Source: an uncultured Blastocatellia bacterium (GTDB taxonomy: Bacteria > Acidobacteriota > Blastocatellia > Pyrinomonadales > Pyrinomonadaceae). From it: a stretch of 37,223 bases of DNA. The stretch covers positions 1 to 37,223 of the forward strand of contig CAMLLD010000066.1 in NCBI GenBank assembly GCA_946480785.1, written 5' to 3'. A program made the position numbers and the translations under genes. The notes below the pieces were generated by a model that saw nothing but the letters and a program-made list of their open reading frames with translations, did no database searches and had not been told where the DNA came from. Numbering within the stretch: position 1 is the first letter of the stretch; every line of letters begins with the position of its first letter. This document shows, in pieces, positions 7,336 to 16,082 of the stretch.

Positions 7336-8076
7336 TCGCGGGAGCACACAAAGCGTCGATCACTTCAAGATTGTCCGCGTTCTTGTCTAAGATCCTCGCC
7401 CTTGCATCTAGGATCGTCCGACTTGCGTCTAGGATTCGCCGAGTTGCATCTAGCATTCGCCGAGTTGCGTCTAGGATTTTGTGGCTTCTACCTAGGAAGG
7501 CTGAAATCTTATCTGTTTTCGAGCGCCAAATAACTACACTCCGCAAAATTGCACATTGAACCGCCGAGATCACTCCTTGCATTTGCTGATCGACGGTTGA
7601 GTATCACAAAACTCTTCTTGCATCCGGCCCAACGCAGTTAGGATTTTCCCCGCTTTGTTTAGTTCCTCAGCGATCTTATCTAGGTTACTGTCGATCTTGT
7701 CTAGGATTCGGGCGCTGATACTTATTCAGCCGCAAAATGTAATTACTATTTCGGAGATGCAGACCCTGCTAAGTCGATCCTAGATAACCGGAGAGGGCTT
7801 CGATTACTATTTCGCGCAACTAACAGTTCACAGCCTCGATCGACAACAATTCTCCTTCGAGGATCGCGATCTGCCTGTCGACGATGCTACAGGTGTTCAA
7901 CTCACTACAGATCTGTCGCCGTTTTCGAGACTCGCCAGAAGGACCAGCAGCGCCGATTTGATCGCTGGCTCATCACTAGCACGGACAAATCATCTCGGAC
8001 AGAAGGACCTTCATTTGTTGGAAAGCGGGCGTGGACTAGGCCGCAGTTCGAGATCCGTTAGGGGCAAGTCTGCCAC
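7336..8076 (-). pseudogene. Decayed coiled-coil gene(s) downstream of the SNF2 gene
   Basis: No intact gene covers this stretch, but several minus-strand pieces read like protein in different frames. From 8074 a GTG frame gives VADLPLTDLELRPSPRPL before a stop at the 22nd codon. Around 7905-7990 another frame reads DEPAIKSALLVLLASLENGD. Around 7830-7900 another reads IVDRQIAILEGELLSIEAVN. The frame open from 7725 to the TGA at 7570-7572 (51 codons, no start codon) encodes heptads and a plausible C-terminus. The frame from the ATG at 7582 continues the heptads but runs into the antisense of the response regulator gene (stop at 7295). The one-base phase slip in the 21-bp array separates these last two frames, as expected for a frameshifted coiled-coil gene. 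The pieces are short and the reconstruction is tentative; two small overlapping genes remain possible. Confidence 0.4.
7366..7745. repeat. 21-bp periodic array (heptad-repeat DNA)
   Basis: A TCTAGGAT-like core recurs every 21 bp. The CTA of the core starts at 7387, 7408, 7429, 7450, 7471 and 7492 (an in-phase CTA also at 7534). A second block has CTA or TTA at 7638, 7659, 7680, 7701, 7722 and 7743. The second block is offset by 146 bp from 7492, one base short of 7 units, which implies a one-base deletion in the middle. On the minus strand each unit encodes one heptad (ILDATRR, MLDATRR, ILDASRT, ILDARAR; then ILDKIDS, NLDKIAE), so the period fits a coiled coil. The units are contiguous without spacers, so this is not a CRISPR array. 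A separate 12-bp direct repeat, ATTACTATTTCG, occurs at 7742-7753 and 7803-7814. Confidence 0.85.
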
Positions 8077-10896
8077 TTATTTGAATTCGACCCAACTCAT
8101 TCCTAGAAACTCGACATCATCAACCCAGTCCCACAAACCGACCTTCTTTTCGACGTGAGTCTTGGCTGTCTCAAACGGGCAAGTAGGATCAGGAGGCATG
8201 CATTTCGTCGTATCTGTTTCAATTGCGGAAGAAGTTATTGCCGGCGCTAACAATTTCTCATCGATCGTTCCGTCGCTATACACAAACACAGGCTCAAACT
8301 GAAACAGGCATTCATCGCCTCTGTCCCGCGTGATTCGTTGCCGAACAATAAAGATAAAGAGGTATCCGGATTTTCCAGCATACTTTGTCGATCGAATGTG
8401 ACGTATAGTGGTCAGACCGCCGAAATCATACGACCCTGCAGAGGACAGCATCGCATCGACAAATGGATGGCCCAGCGCGAGGAACTCGGCATCGCTACGT
8501 TTGATTGCCAACTGTCGACTGAAAGTAGCGTTCTTGTATCGCTCAGGCAAGCCAAATGATTTCAGCGTGTCCGGTACAAGAAACTCCACAAATGGATCTC
8601 GCTGTTGCAAGTTGCGGCGATGCTTTGCGAGAAACCGCTCTGTGAATTTGCTGAGGTCACTTAGAGTTAAATCTGATGCAAGTTCCTTCCGATAGTTATC
8701 AAAAGAATAGCTCGACACATCGCGAAAGAGACTCTGTGTCGCAATTTCGTAGGCCCGCTTCGCCCTCTGCACAGCCTCCGCGATTTCCTTTTGCGTTTGT
8801 TTGTTCAGATCACCCTCGACAAACGCACGTCGATAAATTTCTGTCGCATTGATTTCTTCTTCTAATTGCCCGTTTAGTGTAGTTTTAATGTCTTCGGGAT
8901 CTTCGCCGGTGACCTGCGAAATAGCCTCGGCGGCGTGCTTAAGGCGAGTCTCAAAATATTCCTGAACCCTGTCTTCGATCGTGCCTTGATTAAAAAAGTG
9001 GTACACCTGAACTACTTTGTCCTGCCCGTAACGATACACGCGACCGACGCGTTGCTCGACGCGCATTGGGTTCCAGGGTAAGTCGTAGTTGACGCAAATG
9101 TGACAAAATTGAAGGTTGATTCCTTCACCACCAGCTTCGGTTGAAACCAGAAAGCGCACCTGAGGATGATCGCGAAACAGTCGTTGGCTTATACGCTTAG
9201 TCGTCGCTGCAATGAGAGCTCCATGTCTGGCAATTGGCTCCCAGATTACTTCTTTGTCTAAGCGTTCTTCTTCCACGCGCTCTAACTTCATCCCCCCATG
9301 AATCACTACGACTGAGCCCTTGCCGTATTTGTTCTCAAGTTCCTTAACGAGGTAATTCTGGGTCTCTCGATATTCGGTGAATATCAGAACCTTTTCTTCT
9401 GTTCGTCGAGCGCTCTCGGTCGCGATAAGATCGATTAATTCCAGCAACTTGGTGAGCTTCTTATCTTCCCTCACCGGTAGGTCGAGCAAGTCCTCAATGA
9501 TCTCGATTTCATCCTCGCGAATCTTTCGATCATCAAGGAGAACGTCTTGCTCTTCGCGTTCGCCCTCAAAGCGATCGTCGTATAGCCCATATTGTTCTTC
9601 TTCGATCTCCAGTGGAGGCAACGCGCACAACTCCCCACGCAATCGAGCAACTCGCTTTGCCAACGCCGACTGAATTGCCGCGGTCGAACTCGCGTTGAGT
9701 TTTTGGAACGTGGTTAACAGAAATCCAGCCGCTCGTCGATGGGTCGGATCGACTAGTCGATCAACCAACTTGTAGCTGTCCCGGATGTACGCTGCAACTG
9801 CGTTATAGAAACGCGCTTCGTCCGCGTACATCTTGAAAGGCATTCGGTGCGTCTGTCTGCCCCGAAACACCTTGTGGCCCTGCGCGTCAGTCACATCTTT
9901 CTTGGGTGTACGAATCACAAAATCAGTGAACCTTTCTCCGTGCCCTGAGAAGAGCGTGGGTCGATCAAGCCCCGTGAAATCCATGTGGTCATCGAGCAGA
10001 AGAAGAAGATTTTTGAAGCGACTGTGATTTTCTTCCCCCTGGTGCGGTGTCGCAGTGAGCAAAAGCATCGCTTCACAGTAATGCTTATGACGTATTTCTT
10101 CAGCTAGTCGATAATTCTGTGTTTTATCCGTCTTTGTGCCGCCATAATTGACTGCACTTAGCCGGTGAGCCTCGTCAAAAATGATCAGATCCCACTTACG
10201 ATTCTCTAATAAGGCGCGCTTGTGCTCGGGCCGCTTAAGCGTATCCATCGAGGCAATAGCAGCGGCTTTTAAATCCCAGATGCGTGGATTGACCGCTTGA
10301 AAGTCTCGCTTGAAAATCTCAAAGTAAGCGCCGAACTTATCCTGCATCTCTTCCTGCCATTGAAGCGTCAGCCCGGCAGGAGTAAGAATTAGAGTGCGGC
10401 GTGCCTGACCGCGCTGGGCCAACGCCTGCCAAATCATTCCGGCTTCGATTGTCTTGCCGAGACCGACTTCATCGGCGAGCAAAAAGCGGCGCTTCGGACT
10501 TGAGACCACGCGATGTGCGGCGAAGATCTGATGGGGAAGAATTTCAGTACGCGCGTTTGAGAGTTGTCCACCTTTATTGCCAGTCAGGAAACGAGACGCC
10601 GCCATTTTCAGTTCAAATCGCCACGACTCGTCCCATTCTCCACGTTTCGCGCGATCGAGCGGTGAATCGACCCGTTCAAGTTCTTTCAGGTAAAGAATCT
10701 TATTTTCCGAGCGATACGGTGGCTGCATGAAGACGGAGGGATTAAACTCAACCTTCGCCTGATCACCACGAATTTTTTGGATGTAACCAACTCCGTAGGT
10801 TTTATATAGATCGTTCGTGCTGCGAACGAGATCGCCCTCGGCAAATCCGATCGTCCTTCCTTCAATGATTAACGCCGATTTTGCATCGAAGGCCAT
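8077..10896 (-). CDS. SNF2-family translocase/helicase of a restriction-like system
   Basis: A 939-aa superfamily 2 ATPase of the Swi2/Snf2 (RapA/HepA) type, expected to translocate on double-stranded DNA. Motifs: Walker A DEVGLGKTIEAG (142-153), DEAH box (241-244), motif III TATPH (281-285), motif V STEAGGEGINLQ (585-596) and motif VI QRVGRVYRYGQ (615-625). The first ~80 residues form a small beta-rich domain, and a ~300-aa C-terminal part follows the helicase core. It is the second gene of a two-gene minus-strand unit, starting 36 bp after the stop of the methyltransferase gene. Bacterial SNF2 proteins beside N6-adenine methyltransferases are known as DrmD of class 1 DISARM, and the same modules are fused in type ISP restriction enzymes. 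DrmD-like identity is an inference from motifs and partner. Codon use is more A/T-rich than in the flanking genes. Confidence 0.92.
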   Translation of the reverse strand: MAFDAKSALIIEGRTIGFAEGDLVRSTNDLYKTYGVGYIQKIRGDQAKVEFNPSVFMQPPYRSENKILYLKELERVDSPLDRAKRGEWDESWRFELKMAASRFLTGNKGGQLSNARTEILPHQIFAAHRVVSSPKRRFLLADEVGLGKTIEAGMIWQALAQRGQARRTLILTPAGLTLQWQEEMQDKFGAYFEIFKRDFQAVNPRIWDLKAAAIASMDTLKRPEHKRALLENRKWDLIIFDEAHRLSAVNYGGTKTDKTQNYRLAEEIRHKHYCEAMLLLTATPHQGEENHSRFKNLLLLLDDHMDFTGLDRPTLFSGHGERFTDFVIRTPKKDVTDAQGHKVFRGRQTHRMPFKMYADEARFYNAVAAYIRDSYKLVDRLVDPTHRRAAGFLLTTFQKLNASSTAAIQSALAKRVARLRGELCALPPLEIEEEQYGLYDDRFEGEREEQDVLLDDRKIREDEIEIIEDLLDLPVREDKKLTKLLELIDLIATESARRTEEKVLIFTEYRETQNYLVKELENKYGKGSVVVIHGGMKLERVEEERLDKEVIWEPIARHGALIAATTKRISQRLFRDHPQVRFLVSTEAGGEGINLQFCHICVNYDLPWNPMRVEQRVGRVYRYGQDKVVQVYHFFNQGTIEDRVQEYFETRLKHAAEAISQVTGEDPEDIKTTLNGQLEEEINATEIYRRAFVEGDLNKQTQKEIAEAVQRAKRAYEIATQSLFRDVSSYSFDNYRKELASDLTLSDLSKFTERFLAKHRRNLQQRDPFVEFLVPDTLKSFGLPERYKNATFSRQLAIKRSDAEFLALGHPFVDAMLSSAGSYDFGGLTTIRHIRSTKYAGKSGYLFIFIVRQRITRDRGDECLFQFEPVFVYSDGTIDEKLLAPAITSSAIETDTTKCMPPDPTCPFETAKTHVEKKVGLWDWVDDVEFLGMSWVEFK

Positions 10897-10932
10897 GTCC
10901 CACGCAGTATAGCAACGGTAGTGCAGAGCTAC

Positions 10933-13900
10933 CTATTCAGTGTCTTCAGTACGCTCGCTCTTTTGTAAGTTCATCATTCTTGGTCCGCGAAGCGATAGTA
11001 ACTCATCATAAAATTTTTGAATCGCGCGCTGTTCCCGTTCGGAAATTTGCCAGAGATCGGATACCGCTATGGAAAGCTTTCTCTCCAACATTGCCAACAT
11101 ATTCGCATCTTCCTTCTCAGCGGTTTCATGACACTGCCTCGAAATTTTTGCGATTTCGGAATGGAGTGAATTCGCGTTATTGAATTGAGGTAAATTCAGG
11201 CGCGAAATGTCAGTGGGATAGTAACTCTGTGTTTGCACGCCAACTGAAGCTCCGTAGAGGGCACAACGAATAGGAATAGAGTTAAGTAGCCCCGCAAGAA
11301 AATAACTTTCGTTCAGACTCTCACAATTGATAAAAAGCAATTTGTGGTCAGGAATGACCGGCTTTGCGGATGCATCTTGCCCCATGCGGGTACGGACCAC
11401 GGCACACTGAAAGACCTCCGTAAGTTCCTTAAACACCACTTTGTACGGTGAAAGCAGATAGTTTCCGGTATTGCCCACAACATAATATTCGGATCTATTC
11501 TTATGTACTTGTTTGTACCCGCTACGATTCCGCAAGTCCTTCTCGAAGGTCCGGAGAAACGCAAATGTTAAGGGAGCGATCTGTTTAAGTTCGGTTAGTC
11601 CGAAAGGCTGTGAGAAGTTATTTGGTTTGTGAGGGATAATAATTGTCGCCGATGGTCGCGCTTTCCAGGCATGAACGTCGCGACCACGTAGTAACGGAAA
11701 TAAAAAGTCTTCCTCGACCGCAACGGTAACCGCTCTAACCTTCTTTTTGCCTACATCCGCCAAGTTACGCACCAATACTTCTCGTCTATTTACTTGGCCT
11801 GAACTTTGGCGCTCCAACCAAAATACGCTATTAAGCCAAGTGCACGACCCAGCATAAGTTCGATCCATCAACGCCGCAGACCGACTGCCAAAGAATTTCT
11901 TAAGAATGGGGAAAACGGATACGGATGCCGTGAACCAAGTACTTTCCCGAACGCGCGGCTCGGCTGGCGACGCGAGCCACTGATGAATCTCAATGTCATT
12001 GAGAATTGCTGTCAACTCGCTGTCCGCAGGCTGAGAACTGCCTGCTCTCGGAACCCACAGCCGGTAAGGAGTTGGATACGCTGTAGTCTTGCCTTTGTTC
12101 ACAACGACAACAGCCGTTCTGTTAATGGCGTTCTCAAATGGCTGGAGGAGTGACATGTCTGCAACCTCTTCAACAGAAAAGGAGTTATTGTCCCATCCAA
12201 ATCTGCGGAAGCCCTCATTCGCTCCGGTTTTGAAAACGGATTGGGTGATAACGAAGCCGAGTCTTCCGTTGACGGGTAAATAATGATCGACACACACGTA
12301 TACGAACAGTGCCGACAACTCCTTTTTTACGTTTCCCAGGCGACTCCCACCTGTCGTGCGTTCGCGAAGACGGTATCGATCCCACAAAGTCTTGGTACTA
12401 TCCCGATAATCTGCCGGAAGATTTTCCCAATTGATCCATGGAGGATTGCCAACGACGTAATCGACTGCACCCGTGAACAACGGAGCGAAGGCATTCTTAA
12501 TAATTCGCGCCCAGACTCCGTTCTTGTTTGCTTTGTCCAACTTCACTAATTCGCTGTAGAGAGTTGAATGGAGCGCATCTTCGCTGACAGGTAATCCGAC
12601 CTCATGGCATCGTTCAAGAAATTCTTCAGGCGAAAACGCATTAGCGACGCAGAACTCCAACTCCTGGGCATATCTTGCTATATCGTCTCGATGAGTTGCG
12701 ATTTCTGTAGGAATGATGAACCTTGCTGCCGCGGTTCTCAATTCTTTCGCCTTTCCCAGCGTACCGGCGAAGAGGCCACCGTACTCCGATGGAGTCATAA
12801 TGGAATCGCACAAATAGACGGGGATTTCGACTTTGTCGACATGGCCGATCAGATCGCGTATAGCAATTAGATAATTGGTGCGTGCGGCCATAACAGCGAG
12901 CGGATTTAAATCAAACCCAACAACATTCGCGAGGATCTTGCGGCAAAGATCACCTTCACCGAACCGGGTCTCTTCGCGGTGCTCGTCGTACCACTTGCGA
13001 ATGCGATTGATTGCGATCACCAAGAACGTTCCTGAACCGGAAGCGGGATCAAGTAAACGCTTGTCAGGATCTCCTATGTACTCCAACTCATTTAGCACGT
13101 GCTCTGCCAACCAGTCGGGCGTGTAATACTCCCCGAGATCGTGGCGTACGCTCTTCGGAAAGAGTTGCTGGTACAGCTTTTTTAATAAATCGCGACTGCT
13201 GGCAGGCTCTTCCGATAGAGTTCCCGGATTATAATCATCGAGCCGCGCTACCATTCCACGTACCAACTGCTCGATCGACTCAGACCAAACAGACGTATAC
13301 CACGCAAACAGATCGCCTTCTAAAAAGTTTGTAATGTTGAGATGACGAAAGATACTGCCCAGTTCCAAGTCCTCCATCTCGCGCTTCAGGGCCTTACTCG
13401 ATCCAGCTTGGATCATCTTTTGAAGCGGCGTGGGAAGCTTATGAAAGTAGGCAGCGATTTCAGAAGCCAACAGCTTCATAAAGATCGCGTAATAAGAATG
13501 GACGGCAAACAGTAATTCCGCAGGCCTTAGCTTTCGCCGATGTTCAATACGGTAGAATTCGGCCAATTTCTTTATCTTGTCCGATGGGTTATCTACATCG
13601 TAACCACATACCTCACCAAAGAGGATCTTCCACTGATTGAAAAACACTTGGGCCTTCGGATGATCAGTTGTGGCAATAGCTTCATACAGAATCCGCACGC
13701 CGTCTTGGGCTAACGGTGATTCGGAGCCGAAATCGCCAGCGAGATACTCCGACGAAAACGGCTTGCCCTTTTGACCGAGGTTATAAAGTGCCCAAAGAAA
13801 CCGTTCCGCGGAGTATTTGTTAACCTCGACAGGTTCCTGCGGCTGCCATTTGTTATCGCGAAAGCGAACGAAAACAAAATAGTTGCCATCCAGCCCGACA

Positions 13901-14271
13901 CCAAACATCGAGTTCAGCGGATGCCCCAGCTCGCTTTGCATGTCGTAGAAGCGCTTTTTGAGTTGGTCGACGACCTTCTTGGTGCCGGGCGACTCGCCTT
14001 TTGGTCCGATACGGGTACCTGGACTTTTTGGGTTCTTGTACTCGATTATTACGCGTTGATAGACGGAGTCCGCACGCCCCTGCGCCACGGTGAATTCGTG
14101 CTTACCCTCAAGCTTGACGCCTGCGTCTTTTTGAATAAAGGCAAGTTGCTTTTCCACTTCAATGCGGATCTCTTCTTCCTTGTCCGCCATCACAGCCGCA
14201 GCTCTAATTTGATCGGCAAACTCGGCCGCTCTCTGGGCAATTACTTCATCTAGGCTTTCAGTCTTTGGCAT
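10933..14271 (-). CDS. Nuclease-N6-adenine DNA methyltransferase (type IIG/ISP- or DrmMI-like)
   Basis: A 1112-aa restriction-modification protein. The N-terminus (about 35-145) has a PD-(D/E)xK-like nuclease pattern: Glu in IEVEKQL (about 38-40), Asp68 in GRAD, then Glu77-x-Lys79 in IIEYK. A helical region (about 190-370) leads to the methyltransferase core with GEYYTPDWLAEH (380-391), the S-adenosylmethionine site LLDPASGSGTFL (406-417) and the catalytic NPPW (609-612), a gamma-class N6-adenine arrangement. The remaining ~400 residues probably hold the target-recognition domain. It should methylate one DNA sequence and, with the nuclease domain and the SNF2 partner, cut unmodified DNA. In type ISP enzymes the same modules occur with the helicase inside one chain; here it is separate. 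DrmMI of DISARM is the other candidate. No drmA, drmB or drmC lies in the window. The Shine-Dalgarno is weak. Confidence 0.9.
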   Translation of the reverse strand: MPKTESLDEVIAQRAAEFADQIRAAAVMADKEEEIRIEVEKQLAFIQKDAGVKLEGKHEFTVAQGRADSVYQRVIIEYKNPKSPGTRIGPKGESPGTKKVVDQLKKRFYDMQSELGHPLNSMFGVGLDGNYFVFVRFRDNKWQPQEPVEVNKYSAERFLWALYNLGQKGKPFSSEYLAGDFGSESPLAQDGVRILYEAIATTDHPKAQVFFNQWKILFGEVCGYDVDNPSDKIKKLAEFYRIEHRRKLRPAELLFAVHSYYAIFMKLLASEIAAYFHKLPTPLQKMIQAGSSKALKREMEDLELGSIFRHLNITNFLEGDLFAWYTSVWSESIEQLVRGMVARLDDYNPGTLSEEPASSRDLLKKLYQQLFPKSVRHDLGEYYTPDWLAEHVLNELEYIGDPDKRLLDPASGSGTFLVIAINRIRKWYDEHREETRFGEGDLCRKILANVVGFDLNPLAVMAARTNYLIAIRDLIGHVDKVEIPVYLCDSIMTPSEYGGLFAGTLGKAKELRTAAARFIIPTEIATHRDDIARYAQELEFCVANAFSPEEFLERCHEVGLPVSEDALHSTLYSELVKLDKANKNGVWARIIKNAFAPLFTGAVDYVVGNPPWINWENLPADYRDSTKTLWDRYRLRERTTGGSRLGNVKKELSALFVYVCVDHYLPVNGRLGFVITQSVFKTGANEGFRRFGWDNNSFSVEEVADMSLLQPFENAINRTAVVVVNKGKTTAYPTPYRLWVPRAGSSQPADSELTAILNDIEIHQWLASPAEPRVRESTWFTASVSVFPILKKFFGSRSAALMDRTYAGSCTWLNSVFWLERQSSGQVNRREVLVRNLADVGKKKVRAVTVAVEEDFLFPLLRGRDVHAWKARPSATIIIPHKPNNFSQPFGLTELKQIAPLTFAFLRTFEKDLRNRSGYKQVHKNRSEYYVVGNTGNYLLSPYKVVFKELTEVFQCAVVRTRMGQDASAKPVIPDHKLLFINCESLNESYFLAGLLNSIPIRCALYGASVGVQTQSYYPTDISRLNLPQFNNANSLHSEIAKISRQCHETAEKEDANMLAMLERKLSIAVSDLWQISEREQRAIQKFYDELLSLRGPRMMNLQKSERTEDTE

Positions 14272-14493
14272 TGAGGGCTAGACGATTCCTGAGTTTACTC
14301 GCGCGAAGTAGCGCCGGGAGAACCGTCAGGGCGCAGATAATAACATGGCACGAAATCCACACAAGCTCGGACCAAAGCAATACCCACCAACGGTGCTGTG
14401 GGAATGCACGTTGGACCGTGACGCGCGCCGTGCAAGTGTAGCGGGCGTCAGCGTTCCAAGGTTGTAGTTCAAACATTTCACTGGAGGTGCGTT
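14272..14493. other. Divergent intergenic region at the island edge
   Basis: This 222-bp region lies between the minus-strand methyltransferase gene and the plus-strand DUF4349 gene. A good ribosome-binding site (CTGGAGGTG) precedes the plus-strand ATG at 14494. No clear -35/-10 pair, attachment-site repeat or tRNA fragment was seen. Confidence 0.4.
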
Positions 14494-15531
14494 ATGAAAT
14501 CTCCCACGAGCCGCGAACCGTTTTCGAGCGCAAGCGCGTCTGCGCGCCACAAAACTGCGGTCTTCTTATCTGTGTTGTCTGTGTTGATTCTCGGCTTCAC
14601 CGCGTGCGATAGGGCGGGATCCGAGGGGATGGCCAGCAAGCAGGAGGCCCAAAATGCTGGGGCAAAACCACAAGTCAATCAACTCCAGATCGCCGATAAA
14701 GCCGAAAACGAGGCTAGAGCTGCCGAAAATGCTTCGGGTTACGTCGCGTTCAAAAAGGTGTCGCTCTCAGAGACCGAACAAGCCGAAGAAACTTCCACCG
14801 CCATCGATCGCAAGATCATTCGCAACGCCGATCTCACGATCGAAGTCCCCTCAACCACCGACACCCAACAAAAGATCGTCTCTATTGCCGAAACGCACGG
14901 CGGTTTCGTCGTCACGTCCGAAGCCAAACAGCGAGACAGTCAGGAGCCGGCCCAACGCACACTCGATATCAAGCTCGTCGTGCGCATTCCCGAAAACCAC
15001 TTCGGCGCCGCCCTCGATCAGATTCGCGCTCTCTCCAGCAACGTCCCCGAAGCGAAGATCACGGGCCAGGACGTGACCGAAGAGTTCATCGATCTCGAAG
15101 CACGCATCAAGACGCAAACGGCGCTCGAACAGCAGTTTCTCCAGATCATGAAGCAGGCGCACAAAGTCGAAGACGCGCTCGAAGTGCAACGACAGATCGC
15201 CGACGTCCGCACTGAAATCGAAAAACTCGAAGGCCGCAAACACTTTCTCGAAAACCGCTCCGCACTTTCAACCATCACCATCAACATCATCACGCCGCGA
15301 CCGATGGTCGTCGTGCCCACGAGCGGCTTTCGTCACAGCGTAAGCGAAGCGATGTCCGACAGCATTGACGTCGGCGCGGCGATCCTGCTCTTCTTCGTGC
15401 GCTTCGCAATCGTGATGATTCCGGTCGGCGTGCTGGTGCTTTTGCCGAGTGGTCTGCTACTTCGCTATGTTATCCGGCGAGCGAAACGCATTCGCCTGGC
15501 GCACGCGTTGTCAGCTACACCTTCGCAGTGA
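14494..15531 (+). CDS. DUF4349 membrane-anchored lipoprotein
   Basis: A 345-aa envelope protein of the DUF4349 family; the molecular role is not established. It has an N-terminal hydrophobic segment ending in a lipobox-like site (LGFTAC, Cys38), a flexible Ala/Glu-rich linker (about 40-100), the DUF4349 domain (about 105-275, opening RKIIRNADLTIEV and ending STITINI) with a coiled-coil hairpin around EVQRQIADVRTEIEKLEG, and a C-terminal transmembrane region (about 290-325) followed by basic residues. The ATG has a GGAGG box 7 bases upstream. Its TGA overlaps the GTG of the next gene (GTGA), so the two are translationally coupled. It heads a four-gene envelope operon. Confidence 0.88.
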   Translation: MKSPTSREPFSSASASARHKTAVFLSVLSVLILGFTACDRAGSEGMASKQEAQNAGAKPQVNQLQIADKAENEARAAENASGYVAFKKVSLSETEQAEETSTAIDRKIIRNADLTIEVPSTTDTQQKIVSIAETHGGFVVTSEAKQRDSQEPAQRTLDIKLVVRIPENHFGAALDQIRALSSNVPEAKITGQDVTEEFIDLEARIKTQTALEQQFLQIMKQAHKVEDALEVQRQIADVRTEIEKLEGRKHFLENRSALSTITINIITPRPMVVVPTSGFRHSVSEAMSDSIDVGAAILLFFVRFAIVMIPVGVLVLLPSGLLLRYVIRRAKRIRLAHALSATPSQ

Positions 15532-16073
15532 GCACACGGGAGAAACTTCGGTTGAGAAAGTTGATTGTCTTTGCTTGTCTGCTGTTGTCAGCGGCTTGCA
15601 CGAAACCGGCGGCGGACACCAACCAGCCGGCGTCTGCGAACAAGAACGAACCGCCGCCGCCGATCGCGTCGACAAGCGTCGTGAAGGCAACACCCGAAGA
15701 GCTCACGCTCGCGAAGGGCGCTTCCGGTGATACGATCGTGCGCTTGCAGATTCAGCAGGGCTACCACATCAACGCGAACCCGCCGAGTTTCTCTTATCTC
15801 AAGGCGACCGAACTCCAGCTCACACCAGCGAGCGGCGTCTCGGTCGATGCGATCACTTACCCGGATCCGGTGACGAAAACATTTTCCTTCGCCGACGCGC
15901 CGCTGAAAGTTTATGAAGGCGATGCCAACGTGAAGGCGAAACTGAAAGCCGCGCCGTCGGCCGAAACCGGCAAACACAACCTTTCGGCAAAACTGCGCGT
16001 CCAGGCATGTGACGATCAGGTTTGCTACGCGCCCGGGACGATCGACCTGACGATCCCGGTCGTGGTTAGATGA
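15528..16073 (+). CDS. DsbD N-terminal (alpha) domain-like lipoprotein
   Basis: A 181-aa lipoprotein resembling the periplasmic alpha domain of the thiol:disulfide transporter DsbD. The signal peptide ends at a lipobox (LSAAC, Cys24), followed by a Pro/Asn/Lys-rich linker. The immunoglobulin-like domain (about 50-181) contains features of the family: GYHINANPP, the TYPDP turn and a C-terminal Cys pair, CDDQVCYAP (Cys161 and Cys166), matching the CxxxxC that shuttles electrons in DsbD. The transmembrane beta and thioredoxin-like gamma domains of full DsbD are missing, so its redox partner must be encoded elsewhere. It starts with a GTG overlapping the DUF4349 stop. The fold call rests on motif and length. 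Confidence 0.8.
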   Translation: MSTREKLRLRKLIVFACLLLSAACTKPAADTNQPASANKNEPPPPIASTSVVKATPEELTLAKGASGDTIVRLQIQQGYHINANPPSFSYLKATELQLTPASGVSVDAITYPDPVTKTFSFADAPLKVYEGDANVKAKLKAAPSAETGKHNLSAKLRVQACDDQVCYAPGTIDLTIPVVVR

Positions 16074-16082
16074 AGGTGGGAA

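Noticed and set aside
7332..7559. 75-codon plus-strand frame overlapping the response regulator stop (GTGA)
   Set aside because: It is the reverse reading of the heptad array, with no ribosome-binding site; the minus strand gives the more natural coiled-coil composition and C-terminus.
7366..7745. 21-bp repeat array as a CRISPR locus
   Set aside because: Units are contiguous with no unique spacers, shorter than CRISPR repeats, degenerate, and no cas gene is present.
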